Source: Desulfovibrio sp.
Lineage (GTDB): Bacteria > Desulfobacterota > Desulfovibrionia > Desulfovibrionales > Desulfovibrionaceae
NCBI RefSeq assembly: GCF_034006445.1
Contig: NZ_JAVESS010000001.1
Location: forward strand, 1 to 64,000
Direction: 5' to 3'
Length of the DNA stretch: 64,000 bases
Under the pieces are notes generated by a model that made no database searches, had not been told where the DNA came from, and worked only from the letters and a program-made list of their open reading frames with translations. The translations under genes were made by a program, and so were the position numbers. This document shows, one piece after another, positions 43,757 through 53,562 of this stretch. Each line of letters begins with the position of its first letter. The first letter of the stretch is position 1.

Positions 43757-44770
43757 ATGGGCCTTATGGAACAACTTGCATTTCATGAGTTTGAAGGGCA
43801 TGCCGGGTGGCAACGGGCTGCCCTGTATTCAGGACAGGCAGACCCCTTTTGCTGTACGCCTGCCTGGCAGCTTTCCTTTCACGAGGTTTTTGCCCCCGAG
43901 CGTCGCCTTATTGTGCGGCATGAAAGCCAGCACGATGTGGACAGCGTTCTGGTGTTCGCCGAACAGGCGTTTTCAGCCGAAGCAATCCTGCTGACGCCCA
44001 TCGACACGTTGTGGTTTTTTAGCTCGCCCCTGCTCGGCCCCCATGCCGTGGACATGCTGGGCAATCTCCTGGACGAGCTTACAGACCGCTACAAACCGTT
44101 TATTCCGCGTATTGTGATCAGTGGCTTGCAACCGGGCGGCCTTTTGCCTCGCCGTTTGCTGCGGACTTTCGGGCGTCAGTATGATTTTTTTATGCATTCT
44201 GAAACCGTACAGTGCGCAGCGTCTCTTCAAGGCGGGCTGGACGGCTTTTTGTCGCGCAGATCCGCCAACCACAGGGCCAAAATGTCCAAGGGGCGGCGGC
44301 GCGCCCAGAACCGTGGCATTGTCTATGAGCGGCATGTGCCTGCCTCGACGTCAGAAGCGCGGGCCGTTTTTGCACGCATGCTGGCGGTAGAGAATAAAAG
44401 CTGGAAGGGCGAGGGGCAGTGCGGCATGGCCGAAGAGCCCGCCCGCAGCTTTTATGACGCGATGCTGCGGCGGCTTGCTCCTGCACGTGGGGCGCGCGTC
44501 ATGTTTGCCGTGCACGAAGGCCGCGATGTGGGCTTCATTTTTGGCGGCATGGCGGGCGATGTGTACCGGGGACAGCAGTTCAGCTATGATCAGGACTGGA
44601 AGGACGCTGGCATCGGTAATCTGTTGCAGATCGAACAGGTGGCCTGGCTGTGCGAGCAAGGGGCGACCCGTTACGACATGGGGCCCCTGACCGGCCCGCG
44701 TATGGGCTACAAGGCCCACTGGACAGAAGCATGTCTGCCCATACAGACATGGCTGATGGTCAAAAAATAG
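43757..44770 (+). CDS. FemAB/BioF2-like acyltransferase (GNAT superfamily)
   Basis: About 337 residues. N-terminal half DPFCCTPAWQLSFHEVFAP and the C-terminal catalytic-like half (RRSANHRAKMSKGRRRAQNRGI, SFYDAMLRRLAP, VGFIFGGMAGDVYRGQQFSY, YDMGPLTGPRMGYKAHW) match the BioF2-like/Acetyltransf_6 domain, found in proteins that transfer acyl or aminoacyl groups in envelope polysaccharide or peptide synthesis. The start is uncertain: ATG 43757, ATG 43766 or an upstream TTG 43748; no clear ribosome site. The acceptor is unknown. Confidence 0.78.
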   Translation: MGLMEQLAFHEFEGHAGWQRAALYSGQADPFCCTPAWQLSFHEVFAPERRLIVRHESQHDVDSVLVFAEQAFSAEAILLTPIDTLWFFSSPLLGPHAVDMLGNLLDELTDRYKPFIPRIVISGLQPGGLLPRRLLRTFGRQYDFFMHSETVQCAASLQGGLDGFLSRRSANHRAKMSKGRRRAQNRGIVYERHVPASTSEARAVFARMLAVENKSWKGEGQCGMAEEPARSFYDAMLRRLAPARGARVMFAVHEGRDVGFIFGGMAGDVYRGQQFSYDQDWKDAGIGNLLQIEQVAWLCEQGATRYDMGPLTGPRMGYKAHWTEACLPIQTWLMVKK

Positions 44771-45442
44771 CCAGATGCGCCGTATTCCACCTTTGCAGCT
44801 GCACTGCCGGATACCTGCCTGATGTTTTCGTGCCTTTCCTGCCTCCGTCCTTCCTGCGTCTGCTGACCGGCCTTGTCCGCTATCGTCAGCAACAACGTCT
44901 GTGCTCGCGCAGGTCTTTATGAGCGCGGATCTTCCCCATGCCGGAGCCTCAACGCCTGGAGCTTCAACCTGCGCCGATGCGGCAAGTGTGCCCGCGAGAA
45001 TATCCTGATACATGCCGCGCTCACGTGGAGCAGCTACGTCCGTATGACGCCCTGTTTACGCAGTGGCGGTTTTTTGCAACAGCCGTCGGGGCGTTTTTGC
45101 CTGTTTGCGACCGTGCCCAGCCCATGCTCAGTGCCCAGCCCATGCTCAGTGCCAGCAGGTACTGACGGACATTTGGGCCAGCGTGGCGTGTGCGGTCGTA
45201 AAGAGCGAAAACGCCACAGACCTGCACGTGTGCGGCCTGAACGGCAGGCCGGACGCGGCTCGTCGTGAGCGGCAGAGCGTGTGTTCAGTGGAGACGCCGA
45301 CCTGCCCTGCGGGCAGAAAATCCTTGATATCCGGGCCAGTGAAAAGGAAAAATGTAGAAAATTTATTGACATTCTCTAATGAATGACCGAAATTTGAGGC
45401 TGCCCTCGTAAAAAACTGAGGGTAAGTACTAGGAGGACTGTC
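44771..45442. other. Non-coding stretch with an 18-bp tandem repeat
   Basis: 672 bases in which I see no gene. GCCCAGCCCATGCTCAGT occurs twice in tandem near 45117-45152. The last 80 bases lead into the porin-like gene; TTGACA at 45366-45371 could be a -35 element, but no convincing -10 follows. Confidence 0.5.
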
Positions 45443-46120
45443 ATGAAACGTTTTATAGTTGCTTTGGCACTTGCCCTTACGTTGGCATTGCCCGGCTTGG
45501 CCGCTGCCGAAGGCACCGGCATGTACCTGGCCCCCAAATTTCTTATGAGCATCCAGAGCACCGGGCAGATGGAACGCAGCAGCGGTCTGGCCGGCAGTGG
45601 TGTGGACGATTACAGCCAGTTTACCATGGGTGGCGCTCTGGCCCTTGGGTACGATTTCTGGCCCCAACAGATGCTGCCAATCCGTGCTGAAATCGAATTT
45701 GCTCTGCGCGGCAACAGCGAAAAAAGCTGGAGCGATTCCGGCAAGAACGTGCGCGACATCAAGGGCGTGTGGAACAACTCCACCCTGTTCGCCAACGTGT
45801 TCTGGGACTTCCATAACGACAGCGCCTTCACCCCCTACGTGGGCGGTGGTCTTGGCATGGCGTTCAACTACACCGGCTACACCCTCAGGGGCAATGACGG
45901 CAGCAAGTTTGAAGCTGATGACCGCTTCACCAACTTCGCCTGGAACGCAGGCGCCGGTGTTGCTTACAACATCAATGAAAACTTCACCGTTGACGCTTCT
46001 TACCGCTTCGTGAGCCTTGGCTACAACGAAGTGAGCTCCAATGTTGGCGGCGTCAAGTACGAAATTGGCAACCGCCCCTACAACAATGAATTCCTGCTTG
46101 GCCTGCGCTACGGCTTCTAA
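45443..46120 (+). CDS. Outer-membrane beta-barrel protein (OmpW/OmpA-barrel-like porin)
   Basis: 225 residues. Signal peptide (MKRFIVALALALTLALPGLAAA), then alternating amphipathic strands such as GALALGYDFWP, IRAEIEFALRG, STLFANVFWDFHND, FTPYVGGGLGMAFNYTGY and VAYNINENFTVDASYRF, ending in LGLRYGF with the terminal Phe recognised by the BAM machinery. This suits an eight-stranded barrel. AGGAGG stands before the ATG. Family-level role is passive transport or adhesion; no more can be said. A hairpin follows at 46272. Confidence 0.9.
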   Translation: MKRFIVALALALTLALPGLAAAEGTGMYLAPKFLMSIQSTGQMERSSGLAGSGVDDYSQFTMGGALALGYDFWPQQMLPIRAEIEFALRGNSEKSWSDSGKNVRDIKGVWNNSTLFANVFWDFHNDSAFTPYVGGGLGMAFNYTGYTLRGNDGSKFEADDRFTNFAWNAGAGVAYNINENFTVDASYRFVSLGYNEVSSNVGGVKYEIGNRPYNNEFLLGLRYGF

Positions 46121-47277
46121 GGCTAACCGACGCTAACCAAGGCCCGCAAGGCCCTGGTTGCCTGCCCCATTTTGCAGCAGGCAGCGCTATGTAAGGCTGA
46201 ATGCCTGCATCTCTGCCGGAGGTGTAGACCTGTTTTCAGTCGCGGCTTCTGGCCGCAATGCCACCGGTTTTGAAAGCCCCCCGAATTTTTCGGGGGGCTT
46301 TCGCATTGTGCGGCCCAAAGTATTTTTCTGCAGGAGCATGCCCAATTATGCCCCAAGGCCGCTGGACATTTCACCGCAACACCAGCCAGTGCGGCTGACC
46401 TTCTTGCCAGTCCTTGCCTGTTGTACCCCCCTTTCGGACGAATCGACGCACCCAGGCGCGGCATGTGAACAAGGCAGGGCCTCGCATGTTCTTTAGAGTG
46501 CGCGCCTGCGTTCTGTGCCTACAGGTGTGTCTATGGGCATGTCTACGGGGGCATGGAGCTTGGGACTTGTACCTGGGGGCAGGGGAGCGTGCGTAGGCGC
46601 GCGCGGAAACCTGTCTATAGAAATATCTATTATCATGTATACGGGTATGTATGTGGGCTCACACGCCAGGGGCATGTCACGGCAAATCTGGTGGCCACCC
46701 GCAGCAGTGAATATGTGACAGGCATGGTACAGCGCCGTTACGCTCGCCACAGGTTTTGTGACAAAACCCAGCTCGCCCAAGTCCCCACATTTGCCGCTTT
46801 TATGACTTCAAGCCAAAACCGCCTGAAATCGTTTGGTTCATGAACGAAAGAATGTCTAGAAATTCTGTATAGTTTTTGCTTGTTTCAGCGTAACAAAAGG
46901 GAAAATTGGCTGGCTCGGACAGCATGAAAAAAAGGAAAAAAAACTTTTTTCCCCCTTGACAATCAGCCTGGCCTTACGGTTCGGAACTTTTTCTGAACAT
47001 GTTAAAAAAATGGAGTATAACTGAGAAAATAAGAGAAAATTGAAACTATAATTGTTAAAAACTCTGCCATTATTTGTTAATATAGCATAAGGGATTTTTA
47101 AAACCCTTGCGGCATAAGGCTTTTCAGGACGGCCCGAACTGACCGATAATTACAAAAACATAAAGCATTTCTGCCGATTATCCAACGGAGCCATTGGGGA
47201 AAGCAAAAAAGCGTTCTGCCCCAAACAGCCTTTATTCATCAATTGCCCGCAAACCTCGTTATAAGCTACAAAGCCAC
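46121..47277. other. 1.1-kb intergenic region; AT-rich block before dnaA
   Basis: After the hairpin at 46272-46302 no gene is visible. From about 46840 to 47190 the sequence becomes strongly AT-rich and includes an AAGGGATTTTTAAAACCCTT inverted repeat near 47088. TTATCCAAC at 47178-47186 resembles a DnaA box (TTATCCACA) at seven of nine positions, but I do not see a cluster of boxes. Confidence 0.55.
46272..46302 (+). terminator. Hairpin behind the outer-membrane protein gene
   Basis: GAAAGCCCCCCGAA pairs perfectly with TTCGGGGGGCTTTC around a three-base loop. No long T run follows, but the strength and position suggest a terminator. Confidence 0.75.
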
Positions 47278-48711
47278 ATGCGAGAAAAATGGCCTGAAAT
47301 TTCTGAAAATCTCAAAAAAATGCTTAAATCCGGACTTTTCAAAGTTTGGATTGCTCCTTTGCACGCCAGTGTGGACGAAAAAGGGTTGCACCTTGTGGCC
47401 CCCAATGCCTACGTGGCCAGCAGGCTGGAAAGCATGATGCTAACGACCTTGAAAGAGGCCGCCGCTCCTGTATTGGGCCTTGAACCGGGACAGGTCAGCG
47501 TGTGCATCACGGCTGCCGGTCAGGAGGACGAAGCGCCTGCTCAGGAGTCCAAGGCGCCTGCTGAAGAACCGCAGGTTGCACCGGCGACGCCCAAGGTTAC
47601 GTCTGAGCCATCTGCGCAGGCTGCGCCAATCTTGCAGCAGGCATCACTTCCCCTTGCGGCGCCCGTGATATTTCGCAGCACGCAGAACTGGCGCTATTCC
47701 TTTGCGGATTTTGTCGTTGGCCCCACCAATAACATGGCCGTTGCCGCCGCGCAGGACGTCAGCCGCAGGCATGGTTGTGTTCGTACCCTGTTTGTAAATT
47801 CCGCATCTGGTCTTGGCAAGACACACCTTGCCCAGGCCGTGGGCCGCGCCATCAACGAAGAGGGCGGCAATGCGCGCGTGGGCTACCTCACTGCCGAGGA
47901 ATTTGCCTCGCGCTTTGTGACCGCGCTGCGCGCTCAGGACATTGAAGGCTTTAAAGCCCGTTTTCGCGAGCTTGATGTGCTGCTTATGGAGGACGTGCAC
48001 TTTTTCCAGGGTAAGGAAAAAATGCAGGACATGGCCCTGGCTGTGGTAAAAAACCTTCAGGCCAAGGGCGGGCGCGCCATATTCACATCGTCCTTTTCGC
48101 CGCGTGAATTGCAGCGTGTGGACAGCCAGCTTGTATCGCATTTCTGTTCGGGCATTTTGACCGACATGGGCCGTCCCACCAAGGACATGCGCTGCGACAT
48201 CCTAGGGCAGAAAGCCAGAAGTTTTCAGGTGCTTTTGCCGGATTCGGTTTGTGAGCTGCTCGCCAGCCGCCTTAATGGCGATGTGCGCCAGATGGAGTCC
48301 TGCCTCAACAGCCTTATTTTCAAGGCGCGTCTGCTCAATTGCGGCCTGAATCTCGATCTGGCCATGGAAGTGCTGAGCCAGTATGCGGACGTCGCTTGCG
48401 GCCCGGATTTTTCCACCATTTTGCGTCTTGTTTGTGAAAGCTACGGCCTTAACGAGCGCCAGCTGGCCTCCAAGTCGCGCCGCAAGGAATGCGTCACAGG
48501 CCGTAATACAGCTTTTTATCTGGCCCGCAAGCATACGGAAATGACCCTGGAAGAGATTGGCGAAAAATTCAATCGCCGTCATTCCACTGTGATCAAGGGC
48601 ATTACGTCTCTGGAACGTGAGCTTTCCAAGCAGTCTACCGAAGGGCGGCGTATTGCCCGCGCGGTTTCGTTGATCGAGCGCAATGCCGGTCTTGCTGGCG
48701 CTCGCGCCTAG
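47278..48711 (+). CDS. dnaA: DnaA-family replication initiator protein
   Basis: 477 residues from ATG 47278 (an in-frame TTG at 47194 would add 28). Domain I resembles DnaA (WPEISENLKKMLKSGLFKVWIAPL), followed by a Pro/Ala-rich linker, an AAA+ domain with Walker A NSASGLGKTH and Walker B LLMEDVHFFQGKE, and domain IV with RKHTEMTLEEIGEKFN and RRHSTV. Compared with the canonical family pattern, Walker A starts with SAS rather than GGxG, Walker B has MED for IDD, and the DNA-binding signature has NRRHSTV in place of GGRDHTTV. dnaN and gyrB, the usual neighbours, are absent. It may be the main initiator or a second paralogue. Confidence 0.85.
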   Translation: MREKWPEISENLKKMLKSGLFKVWIAPLHASVDEKGLHLVAPNAYVASRLESMMLTTLKEAAAPVLGLEPGQVSVCITAAGQEDEAPAQESKAPAEEPQVAPATPKVTSEPSAQAAPILQQASLPLAAPVIFRSTQNWRYSFADFVVGPTNNMAVAAAQDVSRRHGCVRTLFVNSASGLGKTHLAQAVGRAINEEGGNARVGYLTAEEFASRFVTALRAQDIEGFKARFRELDVLLMEDVHFFQGKEKMQDMALAVVKNLQAKGGRAIFTSSFSPRELQRVDSQLVSHFCSGILTDMGRPTKDMRCDILGQKARSFQVLLPDSVCELLASRLNGDVRQMESCLNSLIFKARLLNCGLNLDLAMEVLSQYADVACGPDFSTILRLVCESYGLNERQLASKSRRKECVTGRNTAFYLARKHTEMTLEEIGEKFNRRHSTVIKGITSLERELSKQSTEGRRIARAVSLIERNAGLAGARA

Positions 48712-48763
48712 CTGCGGATCCTGCAGCCACGCACCCCATAGCCACTGCCTGCTGAAAAAATTG

Positions 48764-48796
48764 CGGCCCGTTCCTCAAGGAGCGGGCCGTTTTTTT
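48764..48796 (+). terminator. Rho-independent terminator of dnaA
   Basis: CGGCCCGTTCC pairs with GGAGCGGGCCG (one G-T pair) around TCAA, followed by seven T residues. Confidence 0.92.
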
Positions 48797-48896
48797 ATGG
48801 CTTCAGCCAGGCGAGCGCACCAGCGCGCGATGTACAAATTTGCCTGTCAGAGTAGAACCCACCGTGCATTATATACTAAAACATAATAAAGGTTTT

Positions 48897-48952
48897 AGGG
48901 GGTGGGGGCGTGGGGGAGGAGACCCTTTTGCAAAAGGGTCCCTCCCCCACAA
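48897..48952 (-). terminator. G/C-rich hairpin repeat (family C) behind the hydrogenase protease gene
   Basis: On the minus strand GTGGGGGAGGGACCC TTTTGC AAAAGGGTC TCCTCCCCCAC, then GCCCCCACCCCC; the same element as at 8839-8893. Another fragment (CTCTCCCACAAAACATTTC) lies at about 48992-49020. Position 3' of the minus-strand operon suggests a 3'-end function. Confidence 0.6.
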
Positions 48953-49029
48953 AAATCTTTCAACACACGCGTCAGTATGCGACAAGCGCGATAGTCGGCC
49001 CCTCTCCCACAAAACATTTCATCGTAATA

Positions 49030-49557
49030 TTATTCTACCAGCAGTGCGTCCAGCGCGGAGGCCGACAGGCGGCGCGGCTCAAGCCGTGGGACGGGCTCAA
49101 CGCCCCAGCGCCGCAGGATGTCCAGCGCCATGTCTTCCCCTTTGTTCAGGCATTGGGCCACAGCGGGCGAAAGGGGCGCGCCCAGGGTCATGGCCGCAGG
49201 CTGCGCCCCGATAAGGGCGCAGTGGTCGGGCATGTTGCCGCGCAGCGTGGCAAGGCCGAGAACTTCAGAAAAGCTGTTCTGGTGCGGGCCGATCTTTTGG
49301 GCTGTGAGGTAGGCGGGCACCTGATCCCGCAAGACCATCTGCCCCGGTTCCAGGCCAAAATCCACAGCATCCAGCACAAGCAGCTTGTCCGCGCGTTCAA
49401 CGTGGGTCAGCAGGGTCTGTCCCTGGGTGCCGCCATCAACAATGTCCACATGGTCGGGAAAGTCCCAGTGAGAATAGAGATTTTGCGCCAGCCTGACGCC
49501 ATAGCCTTCGTCGCCGTAGAGAATATTGCCCAGTCCGATGATTACTACCGCTTCCAT
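49030..49557 (-). CDS. [NiFe] hydrogenase maturation protease (HyaD/HybD family)
   Basis: 175 residues. LGNILYGDEGYGVRLAQ at the start, with Glu 17, Asp 63 in VLDAVD and His 92 in GPHQNS at the positions of the nickel ligands of HybD-type proteases. It cleaves the C-terminal extension of the large subunit after the last His once nickel is in place. AGGACA precedes the ATG. It is the last gene of the hydrogenase operon; the symbol used in Desulfovibrio varies (hynC or hynD). Confidence 0.95.
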   Translation of the reverse strand: MEAVVIIGLGNILYGDEGYGVRLAQNLYSHWDFPDHVDIVDGGTQGQTLLTHVERADKLLVLDAVDFGLEPGQMVLRDQVPAYLTAQKIGPHQNSFSEVLGLATLRGNMPDHCALIGAQPAAMTLGAPLSPAVAQCLNKGEDMALDILRRWGVEPVPRLEPRRLSASALDALLVE

Positions 49558-49645
49558 GAAGTGTCCTGTTACGGTGCAGGCTGCGCCTGCAAGCAGAGGG
49601 CGGCCCCACTCGTGCGAGGCCGCCCTGATGTATGGCCGAAAGGGC

Positions 49646-50350
49646 TTAAGGCTTGCGCCGCTCCCTGTAGCCGCTGAACATGCCGGAAACCAGGGTGGTC
49701 TTGCCCATGATTTCTTCGCGTATGACCATGTAGATATGCACAGTCACAAAGGTGACCAGCAGCAGCATGCCAAGGCGGTGCAGGCTGCGCAGCTCCTGGT
49801 CATTGCCGCCGATCCAGTAGGCGAAGTCCAGCACAAAGAGAAAGGGCCTGAAAAAGGCCTGATGGCTGCTTTCAGCGTACATGCCAAGGCCCGTAAGCAT
49901 GATGACGAGCATGAAGACCATGCCCACGGCCATTCCGGCCTGGGCAAGGGGATTATGCCCGATATAGGCGCGTGGTTCCTTGTCCAGAAAAAGGTACCAG
50001 CGGATGTCGTGCCACAGTTCGTTCCACCAGGTTTTGCGCCAGACCGGCAGGATGATCAGCTCGCGCGAGTAGCGGTTGCCGAAAAGGCCGTAAATGTAGC
50101 GCAGCACAGTGGATATAATGAGCACAAAGCCCGCGATGAAGTGCGCCATGCGGGTATAGCCCATGTAAAAGGTGTCGTAGGCTGAGGTGCCTGCCACAGA
50201 AAGCCAGGGCTTGCCTATGATGTACCCCGTGACAATGAGCACGCACACACAGATGACCATGACCCAGTGCCAGATGCGGATGGGCAACTGGTACACGTAT
50301 ATGCTCTTGCCCAAAGGCATTTCAGGCGGATTTTCTTTTATCTCGCTCAT
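49646..50350 (-). CDS. [NiFe] hydrogenase b-type cytochrome subunit (HyaC/HupC type)
   Basis: 234 residues with four membrane segments. VYQLPIRIWHWVMVICVCVL carries the first haem histidine, YMGYTRMAHFIAGFVL the second, and RSLHRLGMLLLVTFVTVHIYM the pair in the last helix; these are haem b ligands in the HupC family. It passes electrons from the small subunit to the quinone pool. AGGAGA precedes the ATG. Its presence, together with the C-terminal helix of the small subunit, suggests a membrane-bound enzyme. Confidence 0.95.
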   Translation of the reverse strand: MSEIKENPPEMPLGKSIYVYQLPIRIWHWVMVICVCVLIVTGYIIGKPWLSVAGTSAYDTFYMGYTRMAHFIAGFVLIISTVLRYIYGLFGNRYSRELIILPVWRKTWWNELWHDIRWYLFLDKEPRAYIGHNPLAQAGMAVGMVFMLVIMLTGLGMYAESSHQAFFRPFLFVLDFAYWIGGNDQELRSLHRLGMLLLVTFVTVHIYMVIREEIMGKTTLVSGMFSGYRERRKP

Positions 50351-50362
50351 GATGGTTCTCCT

Positions 50363-50511
50363 AGAGCAGATTAACTTTGAGAATGTCCATTCTCAAAGTT
50401 CAAGACACGCTCGCTTCGGCGCTTACCAGCGCAAATCAATAGCGTTAACGCCTTCGCGGCGGGGCGACTGCTCACACAGTCGCCCGAGCATTTTCACTTT
50501 AAAAATGCTCT
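50363..50511 (-). repeat. Hairpin-array repeat related to family B
   Basis: Read on the minus strand: AGAGCATTTTTAAAGTGAAAATGCTC, a GGCGACTGTGTGAGCAGTCGCC hairpin, a less clear middle, and AACTTTGAGAATG...CATTCTCAAAGTT followed by AATCTGCTCT. The outer hairpins and the AATCTG end agree with family B; the middle hairpins differ. It lies between the large-subunit and cytochrome b genes. Confidence 0.7.
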
Positions 50512-50552
50512 ACGCTTGGGGCGCTTGTGCGCCGGGGCGTCAAAGGGCGGGG

Positions 50553-52367
50553 CTACATGCCCCGATCCATGCGCACGGTGAGCAGGTCTTTGCCGTCAGG
50601 CCCGATGATGTGAGTCGAGCAGGCCAGGCACGGGTCAAAACTGTGGAGCGTGCGCAGGATTTCCAGAGGCTGCTCCGGAATATCCATATGCGTGTTCATA
50701 AGCGAGGCCTCGTAGGCGCTCAACTGGCCGTCGGGGCTGCGGGGCGCGCCGTTCCAGGTGGTGGGCACCACGCACTGGTAGTTTTCAATCTTTCTGTTCT
50801 TGATCTTGACCCAGTGCCCAAGCGCGCCGCGCGGAGCTTCGGTAAAGCCCACGCCCCGCAGTTCCGTGGTGGGCCAGGTTTCTGGATTCCACTTGGCGGT
50901 ATTGGCCGTGGTGCGTATGCCGTTCTTGAGGTTGGCAATAAGCCTGTCATAGAAATAGCGCATTTTTTCTGCGGACCATGCCAGTTCCAGAGAGCGGGCG
51001 GCAATGCGGCCCAGGGTGGACTGCAGCACGGTGACGGGCACGCCGCCCGCACGGCCCAGAAAATCGTCAACCAGGCCCTTGATTTCGTCATTCTTGCGGG
51101 CATAGCCGATGAGCATGCGGGCCAGAGGGCCGACCTCCATCTGGTGTCCGCGCCACAGGGGCGTCTTGAGCCAGGAGTAGCGGTCTCTTTCGTCCACCTG
51201 CTTGAGGTCAGTGGGCGTGCCCTTGATATTGGGGCCGGGGTTGTAGTGCGGCTCGGTGATGCCGTCCCAGGGGTGCAGGCCGGTCTTGCCCGCAGGATAG
51301 GTCTTGTACCAGGAGTGGTTGACCGTTTCCTGAATTTCTTCAGGATTGGTGAGGTTAACGGGCAGAACCTGATCGAATTTGCCGTTGATGATGGCCCCTG
51401 AGGGCAGAAGCAGACTTTTGTCACTGAAATCATTGGCAATGCTTGGAATAGCGCCGTAGGCCAGCACCGAGAGCTTGGACAGCCCGCCGCCGATATTGAG
51501 CCAGTCGCCATAGAAGCTGGCCAGGGCCAGGGTGTCGGGAATCACCACCTGCTGGGCAAAGGTGCGGCAGCGCTCGATGACCTGAAGGATGAAATCCAGA
51601 CGTTCCTGGTTGATGACGTCGGCAGCGCCCACGCCGTCAATGTTGAGCGAGCAGGGCACGCCGCCCACCAGCCAGTTGGGATGCGGGTTTTTGCCCCCAA
51701 AGATGGTGTGGATGTGCACCACGTCCTTCTGGAAATCCAGAGCTTCAATATAGTGGGCTACAACCATCAGGTTGGCTTCGGGCGGGAGCTTGTAGGCAGG
51801 GTGGCCCCAGTAGCCGTTGGTAAAGATGCCAAGCTGGTTGGAATTGATGAGCTTGAGCAGCTTGTCCTTGACGGATTTGAAGTAGCCCGGCGAAGAGTTG
51901 GGCCAGGGCGACAGTTTTTGCGCCAGCTCCGAGGTGGCCTTGGGATCGGCGGTGGAGGCCGAAACCACGTCCACCCAGTCAAGACCCGTCAGATGGTACA
52001 GATGCACCAGGTGGTCATGGTACATGAGGCAGAGCTGCATAAGGTTGCGGATGATATTGGCGTTGTCCGGGATGTCAATGCCGAGGGCATTTTCAACGGC
52101 CTGTACGGAAGACAGGGCATGGGTGCCCGTGCACACGCCGCAGATGCGCTCGGTAAAGGCCCAGGCGTCGCGCGGGTCGCGGCCTTTGAGGATTATTTCT
52201 ATGCCGCGAAAGATGGTGCCGCAGGAAACGGCATTGGTGATGACGTTGTCGTCATTGATGTTCACCTCGCAGCGCAAATGCCCCTCGATGCGGGTCACAG
52301 GATCCACAACGAGGCGGCGGCCTGCGTCAACAACAGTATATCCTTGCGTATTGTATTCGTAGGACAT
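50553..52367 (-). CDS. hynA: Periplasmic [NiFe] hydrogenase large subunit
   Basis: 604 residues in the precursor. Nickel ligands in [11 protein letters not shown] (Cys 76, Cys 79) and near the C terminus DPCLACSTH (Cys 580, Cys 583); His 586 would be the last residue after the protease removes 18 residues. [10 protein letters not shown] at the start is the family motif. There is no signal peptide; it is exported with the small subunit. Both terminal Cys are normal cysteines, so this is not a [NiFeSe] enzyme. It oxidises or produces H2 in the periplasm. Confidence 0.97.
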   Translation of the reverse strand: MSYEYNTQGYTVVDAGRRLVVDPVTRIEGHLRCEVNINDDNVITNAVSCGTIFRGIEIILKGRDPRDAWAFTERICGVCTGTHALSSVQAVENALGIDIPDNANIIRNLMQLCLMYHDHLVHLYHLTGLDWVDVVSASTADPKATSELAQKLSPWPNSSPGYFKSVKDKLLKLINSNQLGIFTNGYWGHPAYKLPPEANLMVVAHYIEALDFQKDVVHIHTIFGGKNPHPNWLVGGVPCSLNIDGVGAADVINQERLDFILQVIERCRTFAQQVVIPDTLALASFYGDWLNIGGGLSKLSVLAYGAIPSIANDFSDKSLLLPSGAIINGKFDQVLPVNLTNPEEIQETVNHSWYKTYPAGKTGLHPWDGITEPHYNPGPNIKGTPTDLKQVDERDRYSWLKTPLWRGHQMEVGPLARMLIGYARKNDEIKGLVDDFLGRAGGVPVTVLQSTLGRIAARSLELAWSAEKMRYFYDRLIANLKNGIRTTANTAKWNPETWPTTELRGVGFTEAPRGALGHWVKIKNRKIENYQCVVPTTWNGAPRSPDGQLSAYEASLMNTHMDIPEQPLEILRTLHSFDPCLACSTHIIGPDGKDLLTVRMDRGM

Positions 52368-52378
52368 GGGTGCGTTCC

Positions 52379-53485
52379 TTAGCTCTTGCTGGTGTCGTCG
52401 TTAGCTTCCAGGTTTTTTTTCTTGTCGCAGCAGGCATGGCGAACCATGCTTGCCGCGCCGTGAATGGCCACGCCTGCCGCCACACCGGCCACAGCGGCAA
52501 CACCCACGGTTTCGGCCGTGGAGTTGGTGCCCATGTGCGGGATGGTGGTGATGCGGTCATAGAAGGACTGCTGATCCCAGAAGTTCTGTTCCGAGCAGCC
52601 GATGCAGCCGTGCCCGGACTGGATGGGGAAGGAAACGCCGTTGTTCCAGCGGGTGGAAGGACAGGCATTGTACGTGGTAGGCCCTTTGCAGCCCATTTTG
52701 TACAGGCACAGGCCGGAGCGCGCGCCCTCGTCATCCCATGACTCAACAAACTGTCCGGCGTCGAAGTGGGCGCGGCGGTAGCACTGGTCGTGCACGCGTA
52801 CGCCATAGAACATTTCGGGCCGCCCCTGTGAATCAAGACTCGGCAGGCGGTCATAGGTAATGATGTAGGTCAGGATAGCGCTCATGACCTCGGGAATGGC
52901 CGGGCAGCCGGGAACCTTGATTTGCGGTTTGTTGGGGAAAAGCTTGTGCAGGGGGGTGGCGCCGGTGGGATTGGGCGAGGCCGCCTGCACGCAGCCCCAC
53001 GATGCGCACGTGCCCCAGGCCACAACGGCCTTGGCATGTTCCACACCCATTTTGAGCTTTTCATAAAAAGGCTTGCCGCCGTCAATGCAGTACATGCCCT
53101 GTGCGTTCAGGGGCACGTTGCCTTCAAGGGCCAGAATGTACTGCCCCTTGTATTTTTCGATGGCCTGCTCATAGGCGGCATTGGCCTGGTCGCCAGCCGC
53201 CGCCATGATGGTATCCTGATAGTCCAGAGCAATCATTGAAAGGATGATGTCCGCCGCAAGAGGATGGGCGGTGCGTAAAAAAGATTCGGTGCAGCAGGAA
53301 CAGGAAAGCCCGTTGATCCAGAGCACCGGCAGACGGGGTTTGGTGGAGAGGGCCTGGGCAATGGCCAGATCCGCGCCGGGGCCAAGCCCCATGGCAACGG
53401 CGGTGAGCGCACAGAATTTCATAAAATCTCTGCGGCTTACGCCCTTATTTCGTAAAACCTCGGCGGTTGTTTCAAGACGTGCCAT
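52379..53485 (-). CDS. hynB: Periplasmic [NiFe] hydrogenase small subunit with Tat signal
   Basis: 368 residues. Twin-arginine motif SRRDFMKFC at 17-25 with the hydrophobic stretch up to AIAQA marks Tat export. LSCSCCTES and [10 protein letters not shown] supply proximal cluster ligands; [30 protein letters not shown] and GCIGCSE the distal and medial clusters. A C-terminal hydrophobic segment ([19 protein letters not shown]) and a Cys/Lys tail indicate a membrane anchor, absent from the soluble Desulfovibrio enzymes. ATG 53485 has TGAGGT at good spacing. First gene of the operon. Confidence 0.96.
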   Translation of the reverse strand: MARLETTAEVLRNKGVSRRDFMKFCALTAVAMGLGPGADLAIAQALSTKPRLPVLWINGLSCSCCTESFLRTAHPLAADIILSMIALDYQDTIMAAAGDQANAAYEQAIEKYKGQYILALEGNVPLNAQGMYCIDGGKPFYEKLKMGVEHAKAVVAWGTCASWGCVQAASPNPTGATPLHKLFPNKPQIKVPGCPAIPEVMSAILTYIITYDRLPSLDSQGRPEMFYGVRVHDQCYRRAHFDAGQFVESWDDEGARSGLCLYKMGCKGPTTYNACPSTRWNNGVSFPIQSGHGCIGCSEQNFWDQQSFYDRITTIPHMGTNSTAETVGVAAVAGVAAGVAIHGAASMVRHACCDKKKNLEANDDTSKS

Positions 53486-53562
53486 AGTTACCTCAACGCT
53501 TGCTGGTTGGAAGTGAACCGTGAGGGGGGATGCAGGAAGGAGGGAAGCGGTCCGGCTTCCCC

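Noticed and set aside
46840..47190. Replication origin
   Set aside because: Only one weak DnaA-like box was seen and skew cannot be judged from this window, so no origin is called.
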